Source: CBDFKY01 sp965248995
GTDB taxonomy: Bacteria; Pseudomonadota; Alphaproteobacteria; Rickettsiales; UBA998
NCBI GenBank assembly: GCA_965248995.1
Contig: CBDFKY010000014.1
Span: 270,064-334,063 of the forward strand
DNA length: 64,000 nucleotides
Reading direction: 5' to 3'
Under the pieces are notes generated by a model that searched no databases, had not been told where the DNA came from, and saw only the letters and a list, made by a program, of their open reading frames with translations. Of this stretch, positions 27,578-35,659 are shown in pieces; the first letter of the stretch is position 1; every line of letters begins with the position of its first letter. The translations under genes were made by a program, and so were the position numbers.

Positions 27578-27646
27578 CGTCATTCCCGTGAAGGCGGGAA
27601 TCCAGCCTCTATCATGTACTGGATTTCCGCCTTCGCGGGAATGACG
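27578..27646. repeat. inverted repeat of the CGTCATTCCCG...CGGGAATGACG type
   Basis: CGTCATTCCCGTGAAGGCGG on the left is the near-perfect reverse complement of CCGCCTTCGCGGGAATGACG on the right (69 bp in all), with ATCCAG/CTGGAT extending the stem. This REP-like sequence type is widespread in Proteobacteria. It lies between the convergent corA and TPR genes, where it could stop transcription from both sides. Confidence 0.85.
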
Positions 27647-27648
27647 GT

Positions 27649-28536
27649 TTACATTACGTTTTGAAACGCAGGATCTTTTACATAAGACTGAAATAACTGC
27701 TCCGACAACGCCTCTTTGCGAAGTGAGGGCATCAGCGAAAGAGCCTGCTGCAAGGCGGAGGCGACGTCCGGCGCAGGAGCATGCAGCGCGGCGAGGGTGC
27801 GGGCCCTGTTGTACCAGGCCCGTGCATAATCGGGCTTGCGGGCGACGGCGTCCTCGTAATCGGCCAGCGCCCCGGCGTAGTCCTGCAGCTTGAAGCGGAT
27901 GGTGCCGCGGTTGTAGCAGGTGCGCGGATCGTTCGGGTCGGCGGCCAGCGCCGCGTCGTAATCGGTCAGCGCTCCCGGTAGGTCCTTGGTTTCCGCCCGT
28001 GCGTAACCCCGGTTGGAATAGGCCTCGCGGGTCGGGTGCAGGGCGATCGCCTGGTTGTAGCAGGTGATTGCCTCGTCGTATTTTTTCTGGGAAACGCAGA
28101 AATTACCCTGCTGGAACAGCAGGATAGCTTCCATGCGGGCGTCCATGCTGCGCTGCTGAGCGTGCATCTCCTCGATCATCTCGTCATGCTGCTCCATCTG
28201 GGTTTGGCGGAGCGTCCCGAAATCCGTCTCGATCTGGCGGATCTTGTCGGTCACTTTCTCCCCCACCTGCGCATTGATGCTGCCGGCAATCATTTTCTTG
28301 ATGTTGAGCCAGCCGACGAACCCGGCGAGCGCGATCATCAGGGCGAAGACGGCGAGCGCCGACTGATACAGGGCCGTTTGCGCCCCGATGGTGGCGTCGA
28401 TCTGGCGGGAGAGCTCCAAGGTCAGGGTGTCGAGCTGGGTGCTTACCTCATGCTGGCCGCGCTCAAGAATGTCGAGGCGGTATTCAGGATTGGCGTAAGG
28501 GGCGGGAGGAGGGGCGGAAGAGGGGCCATTAGTCAT
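27649..28536 (-). CDS. membrane-anchored tetratricopeptide (TPR) protein
   Basis: The 295-residue protein has a Pro-rich N-terminus, one membrane helix (58-78), a coiled coil (about 85-135) and three to four TPR units from about 138 to 245. Examples are KKYDEAITCYNQAIALHP, TKDLPGALTDYDAALAADPNDP and QDYAGALADYEDAVARKPDYA. TPRs mediate protein-protein contacts. The specific partner is unknown. It is followed by a repeat and convergent to corA. Confidence 0.8.
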   Translation of the reverse strand: MTNGPSSAPPPAPYANPEYRLDILERGQHEVSTQLDTLTLELSRQIDATIGAQTALYQSALAVFALMIALAGFVGWLNIKKMIAGSINAQVGEKVTDKIRQIETDFGTLRQTQMEQHDEMIEEMHAQQRSMDARMEAILLFQQGNFCVSQKKYDEAITCYNQAIALHPTREAYSNRGYARAETKDLPGALTDYDAALAADPNDPRTCYNRGTIRFKLQDYAGALADYEDAVARKPDYARAWYNRARTLAALHAPAPDVASALQQALSLMPSLRKEALSEQLFQSYVKDPAFQNVM

Positions 28537-28560
28537 AGCGTGTAATCCGCTCTCTATACA

Positions 28561-28869
28561 TTACCGTCCGGGACTAAACCCGCGAGCCTGGGGTTTCTGA
28601 TTCATGCGCATGGCCTCTTGAACATGTTCATGGCATAGTTTCAAGGCCTCTTTTGCATCATCATACTCTTCCACGGTCATCTTTTTACCTCTCGCTTCCG
28701 CAGGCCCTGTATGCGTGTACACATCTGCCAAGAGTTCGGACGCCTTCATGAAAGATTCAAAATCGGGGAGCGTTCCAATCGTTGTATTGAGGGCATTCGT
28801 TGCCAGATTAATGGATTGTCTTTTTTTGTTATCAACAAATTCGAGTTCTGTTTGCAGTTCTTCCGACAT
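28561..28869 (-). CDS. unknown 102-residue helical protein
   Basis: A soluble, mostly helical protein (FESFMKASELLADVY; VEEYDDAKEALKLCHEHVQEAMRMN) with a basic C-terminal tail. The ATG follows a good AAGGAA site. It lies 24 bases upstream of the TPR gene on the same strand, so the two may be cotranscribed. No family is recognised. Confidence 0.55.
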   Translation of the reverse strand: MSEELQTELEFVDNKKRQSINLATNALNTTIGTLPDFESFMKASELLADVYTHTGPAEARGKKMTVEEYDDAKEALKLCHEHVQEAMRMNQKPQARGFSPGR

Positions 28870-28979
28870 TGAAATATTCCTTAAAAGGTAAATGATTGTA
28901 TGTTAATAAGTAATGACAGATAATATATCCAGATACAAAAAGTTTGTACAGTTTTTTGCAACCATTTATTAAAAAATGT

Positions 28980-30815
28980 TTAACCCGCCGCTTTCAATTC
29001 CTCGCGCTCCACGTCCAGCGCCTTCACGGCTTTTGGGGAAAGCTGGATATTCAACTCACGCAACTGCTTCTCCTCCGCCCTCGCGGGCGCCTGCATCAGC
29101 AAATCTTCCGCCTTTTGCGTCATCGGAAAGGCGATCACCTCACGGATATTCGGTTCATCGGCGAGCAGCATGACGATCCGGTCGATGCCCGGAGCGATGC
29201 CGCCGTGCGGCGGCGCACCGTAATGGAACGCTTTCCAGAGCGCACCGAATTTCTCTTCCAGCACTTTTTCATCATATCCCATCAGGCCGAAGGCGCGCTT
29301 CATGATGTCGGGGCGGTGGTTACGGATGGCGCCGGAGGAGAGTTCTACGCCGTTGCAGACGATGTCGTATTGATACGCCAGAATATCGAGCATTTTTGCC
29401 TTGTTGCCGACCGCCGCTTCCAGCGCTTCCAGCCCGCCTTGCGGCATGGAGAACGGGTTGTGCGAGAAAATGATTTTCTTCTCTTCCTCATCCCATTCAA
29501 AATAAGGGAAATCGACGATCCAGCAGAAACTGAACAGGGTCTCGTCAATCAGGCCAAGTTGACGGCCCAGTTCGACGCGCACTTTCCCAGCGATGTTCGC
29601 GGCTTCCGTCTCACTGCCGGAGGCGAAGAATACGGCGTCGCCCGGGTTGAGGCGGGTACGGGTCTTGAGCGTTTCCAGTTTTTCAGGGGAGAGGAACTTG
29701 GCGATCGGCCCTTTGCCGGAACCGTCCGCGTCGATGATGATATAGGCCAATCCTTTTGCGCCGTTTTCCTGCGCATAGGCGATCATTTTATCGTAAAAAC
29801 TGCGCGGCTGGTCGGCGACGGCAGGAGCGGGAATAGCGCGCACTACGCCACCTTTGGCCACCAGTTCCGCGAAAATCTTGAAATCGGAGCCTGTCCAGAT
29901 GTCGCCTGCGTCGGCGATCTCGATCGGGACGCGCAGGTCGGGCTTGTCGGAGCCGTATTTCAGCATCGCTTCGCGGTAGGGGATGCGGGGGAACGGAGAG
30001 GCGGCGATCCGCCGGGTGGAAAATTCAGCGAAGATTTCCGCCATCACGGGTTCAATCACGCCGAAGACATCTTCCTGCGTGCAAAAGCTCATTTCCATGT
30101 CGAGCTGGTAGAATTCGCCGGGGGAACGGTCGGCGCGCGCGTCCTCGTCGCGGAAGCAGGGGGCGATCTGGAAATACCGGTCGAAGCCCGACATCATCAG
30201 CAGTTGCTTGAAGATCTGCGGTGCCTGCGGGAGGGCATAAAACTTGCCGGGATGGACACGGCTTGGCACGAGGTAATCCCGCGCGCCTTCCGGAGAGGAA
30301 CTGGTGAGAATCGGCGTCTGGAATTCGTTGAAGCCGCGCTCCCACATCTTCATGCGCAGGCTGGCGATCACCTGCGAGCGGAGCATGATGTTGGCGTGGA
30401 TCTTTTCCCGGCGCAGATCGAGGAAACGGTAGGTCAGGCGGGTTTCCTCCGGGAAGTCCCGGTCGGAATTGACCTGCAGCGGCAGGGGGTCGGCCTCGGA
30501 TTCGACGTGGCAGTCATTGATCCGCACTTCGATGGCGCCGGTCGGCAGGCCTGCGTTGACGGCGGCGGTCTCCCGCGCTTCCACCGTGCCTTTGATCGTG
30601 ACTACCGATTCGTTGCGCAAGTGCGAGAGGCGTTCGAACTGCGCGTGGTCGCTTTCCATCACGCATTGGGTGATGCCGTAATGATCGCGCAGGTCGATGA
30701 ACAGCAGCTGCCCGTGGTCGCGCACCCGGTGCACCCAGCCGGAGAGCGTCACGGGGTGGGTGACATGTCCGGCGTTGAGGTCGTTGCAGGTGTGGGTACG
30801 GTAGGGGTGGGTCAT
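28980..30815 (-). CDS. aspS: aspartate--tRNA ligase
   Basis: The class II synthetase attaches aspartate to tRNA-Asp. At 611 residues it has the bacterial layout: an OB anticodon-binding domain (about 1-110, GWVHRVRDHGQLLFIDLRD), motif 2 (CFRDEDARADRSPGEFYQLD), the bacterial GAD insert (about 300-425), and motif 3 (GIAPGIDRIVML). Whether it also charges tRNA-Asn cannot be judged from sequence alone. The ATG at 30815 fits homologs. Confidence 0.97.
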   Translation of the reverse strand: MTHPYRTHTCNDLNAGHVTHPVTLSGWVHRVRDHGQLLFIDLRDHYGITQCVMESDHAQFERLSHLRNESVVTIKGTVEARETAAVNAGLPTGAIEVRINDCHVESEADPLPLQVNSDRDFPEETRLTYRFLDLRREKIHANIMLRSQVIASLRMKMWERGFNEFQTPILTSSSPEGARDYLVPSRVHPGKFYALPQAPQIFKQLLMMSGFDRYFQIAPCFRDEDARADRSPGEFYQLDMEMSFCTQEDVFGVIEPVMAEIFAEFSTRRIAASPFPRIPYREAMLKYGSDKPDLRVPIEIADAGDIWTGSDFKIFAELVAKGGVVRAIPAPAVADQPRSFYDKMIAYAQENGAKGLAYIIIDADGSGKGPIAKFLSPEKLETLKTRTRLNPGDAVFFASGSETEAANIAGKVRVELGRQLGLIDETLFSFCWIVDFPYFEWDEEEKKIIFSHNPFSMPQGGLEALEAAVGNKAKMLDILAYQYDIVCNGVELSSGAIRNHRPDIMKRAFGLMGYDEKVLEEKFGALWKAFHYGAPPHGGIAPGIDRIVMLLADEPNIREVIAFPMTQKAEDLLMQAPARAEEKQLRELNIQLSPKAVKALDVEREELKAAG

Positions 30816-30920
30816 AAGATGCCTTTGTATGAAATATAAAGAGGCAATCTATAAGATTTTAGCGTGAAATCACAAGGGTTTTCCCGTAATAATCACTAGA
30901 AAAGAGCAGCAAATGAGGGT

Positions 30921-31712
30921 TCAAGACTTCTGTCTTGAGGAGCGCACTTGCATGGGTTGGCTCTGCGCCACCGCGCTTACCTGTGCTTTGGGGATAGAAT
31001 AAGCGTCGATGCGGCTGGCCAGATCGTCATCGCCCACATTCATAGCGCGCTCCATCAATGTCAGCTTTGCATTTTCCGGCAGCAGGAGGCCATGTTTTTC
31101 AATGGCGTGAAACATCGCAAGCAATTCCTTCGCATCAGGAGGAAGCATGTCGGGGCTGGTAGTGCAATCGTTGATTGTTTTCTCAAGCGCGGCTTTTTCT
31201 CTGTCCGCATTATGTACCTCCATTTTTTCGATTTTCTTCTTATCTCCTTTATTCTGCGATATTTCGTAATGCATCCGTAATGCTTCCAGATAATCCGCTG
31301 GCATGGTTTCAGGCGTGTCTTTCACCTGCTCCCATTTTTCCTGAATTTCCGCCACCGTGTAGGCGGCGTCCGCACTTTCCCTCACGCGCTCGCTTTTGGA
31401 TGGTCTGGGCGCCAGAGGCGCTGGAAAGGAGGGTTCGGTTTGAACAGGGGCGGGCGCTTCGGTCACGGCAGGCGTCGGCACCGCTGCACCAATTTCCTTC
31501 GACAAGGTGTTTTGCATCGTCAGAATGGTTTGATACGCTCCTTTCAATTCCTCCGGTAGGCCAGCGAAAGCATTTTTCACCTTATACTCGTTTTCTTCGG
31601 AAGAAAAATCGGTTGGGAACGGATCGGGATACCACCCGTAGCCATTGCGTATCTTTGGCAGTATCGCCCCTTTCACCTGATCCATGATCGGCTCCGCAAG
31701 CGGTGCGAGCAT
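30921..31712 (-). CDS. unknown 263-residue protein
   Basis: It starts one base before the end of the preceding stop context (TAAATG), so it is coupled to the frameshifted gene upstream. The protein has an N-terminal segment with YGWYPDPFPTDFSSEENE, an Ala/Pro/Glu-rich linker (about 72-108) and a helical C-terminal half with a basic patch (NKGDKKKIEKMEVHNADREK). There is no signal peptide or membrane helix. I recognise no family; the pair may be an accessory or effector-like unit. Confidence 0.55.
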   Translation of the reverse strand: MLAPLAEPIMDQVKGAILPKIRNGYGWYPDPFPTDFSSEENEYKVKNAFAGLPEELKGAYQTILTMQNTLSKEIGAAVPTPAVTEAPAPVQTEPSFPAPLAPRPSKSERVRESADAAYTVAEIQEKWEQVKDTPETMPADYLEALRMHYEISQNKGDKKKIEKMEVHNADREKAALEKTINDCTTSPDMLPPDAKELLAMFHAIEKHGLLLPENAKLTLMERAMNVGDDDLASRIDAYSIPKAQVSAVAQSQPMQVRSSRQKS

Positions 31713-32734
31713 TTACCGTACCTCCCTGAAATCATTGGTTGAAACAGCGACCGCCAGCAGGGCTTCGACCTCTTGTATTCCGTTTTGAAACGTCTTTAGA
31801 CCGGCTTCATTCTCCGCTTTCCATTGAGGTTTCGTCTTAAAAACCTTAGTATCCCGCATCGTTTCATACGGTGTCTTCTCATTGATCTTCACGGCTTGCT
31901 GCTCGGCATAGGCCATCACTTCCTCCAGGTCAGGGGATCTGAATTTGGGATACATGAAAAAAGAACTGCCGTGAAAATCCCCGGGCGTTGCGGAATAATA
32001 CGCATAGTCAGCGTTAACAGGACTCTCCGTCTGCCTGCCATGGTGCGACATGACCCGGATGAAACCGGCATTATCGTTGGCAGAGATATATAACGCCTGA
32101 TCTTCCGGCAGTTTCCAGCGCTCGATCCGTTCCTGGTAATGCGGGTCGTCGATGAACGAAGCAATCGCGTTGATGACTGCCAGCGTATGCTGAGGTCTTT
32201 GGCGTTACTGATATGAAAGGAAGTCATGCTCCATAATTTCCGGTCACACGCCTCTTTCTTTCCATGGCTGATCGCATCCTCGTAGACGCGCGCCGCTTCC
32301 GGCGTCTCTCCCGCTCCAACCAGCGCCGCGACAATCTGGGCATGATCCACCGGACAGGGATACTCGAACGCCACCTCGCTCTCTTTGTCCTTTTTTGTTT
32401 TGATGCCCGGCCTGGAAGTTGCCCCGGCATCACGCTTGAAAAGTGTTACCGTGGGTGTGCCGACGTTATCGTACACTCTTCCTTTGGATGTGCTTGCCGT
32501 CCGCCATATGACCTTGGCCCTGATACCATATCCTGCAATGTCGGTCTCCGGCTCGCTCTGATACGTAGTGTAACTCCAAGGGGCCACGCGGCTACCACGG
32601 CTGTTCGTATGCCCTTTTGTTTGCAGCCCGGTATCGATAACGGTCGTCGGAACACCTGAAAATTGCAGATGCTCCACTGTGTGATCGTAACCGTTACCGC
32701 TGAAATGTTTGATGGCGGCGGGGAGATTGGTCAT
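31713..32734 (-). pseudogene. unknown protein split by one frameshift
   Basis: The frame starting at 32734 loses sense after ISNAKDLS (about 32195). The frame that continues reads TLAVINAIASFIDDPHYQER and on through SHHGRQTESPVNADYAYYSA to the stop at 31713. One base restored near 32195 would give a single 340-residue protein. Content includes a His-containing N-terminus and a C-terminal region with FHGSSFFMYPKFRSPDLEE. No family is recognised. It could be a true frameshift or a sequencing error. The gene abuts the 30921 gene. Confidence 0.6.
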
Positions 32735-32801
32735 TATCTATCCTTATTCGAAAGCACTATCCTATCCGCATTTTATTTCATTTTAATGAATAAAGCGTTT
32801 T

Positions 32802-33614
32802 TCACACCCGTACATAAATGCTGCGTTCCTGCGGATGGGAAGCGAACTGGGTGTTGCCCACCGGCAGGGTCTCGGCGCTGCCGAGGAACAGGTAGCCGCC
32901 TCTGGGCATCACTTCCGCGATGTTGGAGAGAACCAGGTTCTTGGTGACGTCGTCGAAATAGATCAGCACGTAGCGGCAGAACACCACGTCGAAGCTGCCG
33001 TGGTGGCGGGCGTTGCCCATCAGATTATGCTGCCGGAACGTGACTTTGGTACGGATGGCGTCCTGCAGCTGCCAGCGGTTTTCCGGAAGCTGCGTGAAAT
33101 ATTTGAGCAGCAGGGGCATCGCCAGGCCGCGCTGCACCTCGAACTGGTTATAGGTTCCCTCTTTCGCCTTGGCGAGGATCTGCTTGTCGATATCGGTCGC
33201 CAAAATGGAGTGGGAGACGGCGCCCACCGCGGCCTGGTTTTCCTGCATCAGCATGGCGATGCTGTAAGGCTCCTGCCCGCTGGAGCAGGCGGCGCACCAG
33301 AAGGAAAGGGGTTTGTTCGGGACGCGCGCCAGCAGTTCCTTCACTACGATGTCTTTGAGATGCTGGAACGGTTTGGTGTCGCGGAAGAACATGGATTCGT
33401 TGGTGGTCATCGCCTCGATCATCTGCTGCATCAACGCCTCGTCCGGCACTTTCTGCATCAGGCCGCCGACGAAGGAGGACAGGCTTTTATGGCCGTGCTG
33501 GGCGGCGACGGGCAGCAGGCGGGATTCGAACAGATACAGCTTGTCCTCCCTCAAATCGATACCGGAGCGGCTCTTGATCAGTGTCTGGAGATAGGAAAAT
33601 TCGGATGCGAGCAT
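32802..33614 (-). CDS. cheR: chemotaxis protein methyltransferase CheR
   Basis: CheR methylates receptor glutamates using S-adenosylmethionine. The 270-residue protein has the N-terminal helical domain (SGIDLREDKLYLFESRL), TTNESMFFRD (70-79), the SAM-binding segment WCAACSSGQEPYSIAM and the late NLMGN/FDVVFCRYVLIYFD motif. It is the last gene of the che operon, four bases after cheB. Confidence 0.96.
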   Translation of the reverse strand: MLASEFSYLQTLIKSRSGIDLREDKLYLFESRLLPVAAQHGHKSLSSFVGGLMQKVPDEALMQQMIEAMTTNESMFFRDTKPFQHLKDIVVKELLARVPNKPLSFWCAACSSGQEPYSIAMLMQENQAAVGAVSHSILATDIDKQILAKAKEGTYNQFEVQRGLAMPLLLKYFTQLPENRWQLQDAIRTKVTFRQHNLMGNARHHGSFDVVFCRYVLIYFDDVTKNLVLSNIAEVMPRGGYLFLGSAETLPVGNTQFASHPQERSIYVRV

Positions 33615-33618
33615 GGAA

Positions 33619-34719
33619 CTAACGCGCCTCCCCGAATGCTTTCTTCAGGTAAGGCGCGATTTCCCGAAGCGGCAGCACGGCGGAGGCGATCCCCGCTTCC
33701 GTCACCGCCTTGGGCATTCCCCAGACGACCGAGGTCTCCTTGTCCTGCGCGACGACCGCACCACCCGCCTGCGACAGGAGGATGGCGCCTTGCAGCCCGT
33801 CCTGCCCCATGCCGGTCAGCACCACCAGCAGCAGGTGGCCGCCGTAGATCTCTACAAGAGAGCGGACCATCGGATCGGCGGCGGGGCGGCAGAAATTGAT
33901 CATTTCCCCTTTATGCAGTTTCACCTGCACGGCGCCGTTGTGTTTTTCCAGCAGCAGGTGGAAATCTCCCGGCGCGACGTAAGTCCGCCCGCCGCGCACC
34001 ACCTCGGCGTCCACCGCTTCGTGGCATTCCCTGCCGCTGGCGGCGGCGATGTTGGTCGCCAGAATTTTGGTGAAGGCGGGGGGCATGTGCTGGGTAATGA
34101 AAATCGGTATGTTCTGCAGGCTGGCGCCCAGATCCATGAACAGGGTGCTGAGCGCCTGCGGCCCGCCCGTCGAAGAAGCGACGGCCAGCGCCTGCGGGAC
34201 CAGCGCCGGGTAGCGCAGCCGGTATTCCGGCGTCGGCGTGACGGTCCCGGAGGGCGTGCTGGCGGGGGGCGGTGCGACGGAAGACGGCGCGGATGCGGCG
34301 GGGGTGGCTTCCCTTCCCGCCAGCGCCAGAATCTTGTTCACCAGTTCGTAGAGGAAACGGTCCATCTCCGCCTTGCCGCTGGCCGACGGTTTCTGCAGGT
34401 AGTCCGACGCGCCGAGGGACAGCGCCTTCATGCTGATATCCGCGTTGCGGGCGGTCAGCGTCGACGCCATGATTACTTTCGTGTGCGGGGAGAGCTTGAA
34501 GATCTGCGGCAGGGCGGTCAGCCCGTCCATGTTGGGCATTTCGATGTCGAGCACCACGACGTCGGGTTTCAGGTTTTTCACGTGGTCGAGCGCCATCACC
34601 CCGTCGATCGCCGTGCTGAGCACCTCGATCTGCGGTTCGGCGCGGAGCAATCGGGAGACGACTCCCCGCACGATGATGGAGTCGTCCACCACGATGACGG
34701 TGACGGGTTTTTTAGTCAT
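33619..34719 (-). CDS. cheB: chemotaxis response regulator protein-glutamate methylesterase CheB
   Basis: CheB removes receptor methyl groups when phosphorylated by CheA. The 366-residue protein has a receiver domain (D12/D13, phospho-acceptor D58 in VVVLDIEMP), a Pro/Ala-rich linker (about 145-170) and the methylesterase domain. The catalytic set is visible: Ser in VASSTGGPQAL, His in ITQHMPP and Asp in GMGQDGL. Its start overlaps the cheY stop by four bases. Confidence 0.96.
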   Translation of the reverse strand: MTKKPVTVIVVDDSIIVRGVVSRLLRAEPQIEVLSTAIDGVMALDHVKNLKPDVVVLDIEMPNMDGLTALPQIFKLSPHTKVIMASTLTARNADISMKALSLGASDYLQKPSASGKAEMDRFLYELVNKILALAGREATPAASAPSSVAPPPASTPSGTVTPTPEYRLRYPALVPQALAVASSTGGPQALSTLFMDLGASLQNIPIFITQHMPPAFTKILATNIAAASGRECHEAVDAEVVRGGRTYVAPGDFHLLLEKHNGAVQVKLHKGEMINFCRPAADPMVRSLVEIYGGHLLLVVLTGMGQDGLQGAILLSQAGGAVVAQDKETSVVWGMPKAVTEAGIASAVLPLREIAPYLKKAFGEAR

Positions 34720-35084
34720 AATACTCCCAGCAGTTCCAGTTTGCTGCGCAGGATTTCCGCGTCAAACGGTTTCATGACATATTCATTGGCGCCGAGCGTC
34801 AGGGCTTCCTGTATATGCTTCATGTCCGTCTCCGCCGTGCAGAAAATGACGATGGGGTGGGAACCGTTCGGGGCGGTGCCCCGCAGCCATGTGATGAACT
34901 CGATCCCGCTCACCCTCGGCATATGCCAGTCCAGCAGGATCACGTCCGGCATGCCGGCCAGCACTTTATCCTGTGCGGCCAGGCCGTCTTCCGCTTCGTC
35001 CACGGCGAAACCCAGTTCCCGCACCATGGCGGTCGACATTTTCCGTACAATCTTGGAGTCTTCTACCACCAGGCAGGTCTGCAT
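34716..35084 (-). CDS. cheY: chemotaxis response regulator CheY
   Basis: A 122-residue stand-alone receiver domain with acidic pair E8-D9, phospho-acceptor D52 in ILLDWHMP, a Thr/Ala switch position in IFCTAET, and K104-P105 in YVMKPFD. In this operon it should be phosphorylated by the CheA at 35660 and act on the flagellar motor or compete for phosphate. The start is ATG 35084. Confidence 0.93.
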   Translation of the reverse strand: MQTCLVVEDSKIVRKMSTAMVRELGFAVDEAEDGLAAQDKVLAGMPDVILLDWHMPRVSGIEFITWLRGTAPNGSHPIVIFCTAETDMKHIQEALTLGANEYVMKPFDAEILRSKLELLGVL

Positions 35085-35100
35085 GAGTTTTCTCTTTCCT

Positions 35101-35589
35101 CTAATGGTGAAGCTGCATCAGCGCCGCGATGTCAAACAGCACCAGCAGTTCCGAATCCAGCCGGTACACGCCCGCCGCCATGTCCCGCCAAGCTGAATGC
35201 AGGTTGACCGGCACCTTGTCGATCTGGTGGATCGGCACGGAAAGCACGTCCCCCACGGCGTCCACCATCAGGCTGAACAGCTCATCGCGGTGTTCGATCA
35301 CCACATGCATCTGGCGGGCCGGCTTGTTCGCGTCGCTTAAGGCCAGCCGTTTGTACATGTTGATGACGGTGACGATCCGCCCCCTTAAGTTGAGCGAGCC
35401 TTCCACCACCGGCGGGGCGAGGGGAATGCGGGCGATCTTCTGTTCCCGCACCACGTCCTGCACTACCATCACCGAGGCGCCGAACAATTGTCCGTTCACC
35501 CGCATCGTGACAAAGCTCTGCTTTTCCACCGCAGCGGCGGATACGGACGGCAGGTTCGTGAAGGAAGGCCTTTTTTCGGTGGTCAGCAT
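35101..35589 (-). CDS. cheW: chemotaxis adaptor CheW
   Basis: The 162-residue CheW-fold adaptor joins CheA to receptors. Recognisable segments are VNGQLFGASVMVVQDVVRE, IPLAPPVVEGSLNLRGRIVTVINMYKRL (in two parts) and LFSLMVDAVGDVLSVP. A 25-residue N-terminal extension precedes the fold. It lies between cheA and cheY with short gaps. Confidence 0.95.
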   Translation of the reverse strand: MLTTEKRPSFTNLPSVSAAAVEKQSFVTMRVNGQLFGASVMVVQDVVREQKIARIPLAPPVVEGSLNLRGRIVTVINMYKRLALSDANKPARQMHVVIEHRDELFSLMVDAVGDVLSVPIHQIDKVPVNLHSAWRDMAAGVYRLDSELLVLFDIAALMQLHH

Positions 35590-35659
35590 AAAAATTCCTC
35601 AAATATTGGAGTTGCGGACAATTCCCCCCTTGAGCGGGAGCAGGTCGTTGTGCTTCTTA

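Noticed and set aside
28944..30839. 631-codon open frame opposite aspS
   Set aside because: It mirrors aspS codons in the complementary strand, has His/Arg/Gly/Asp-rich nonsense text, and aspS is certain.
33613..35196. 527-codon plus-strand frame opposite cheB and cheY
   Set aside because: Antisense shadow; both genes below it are certain.
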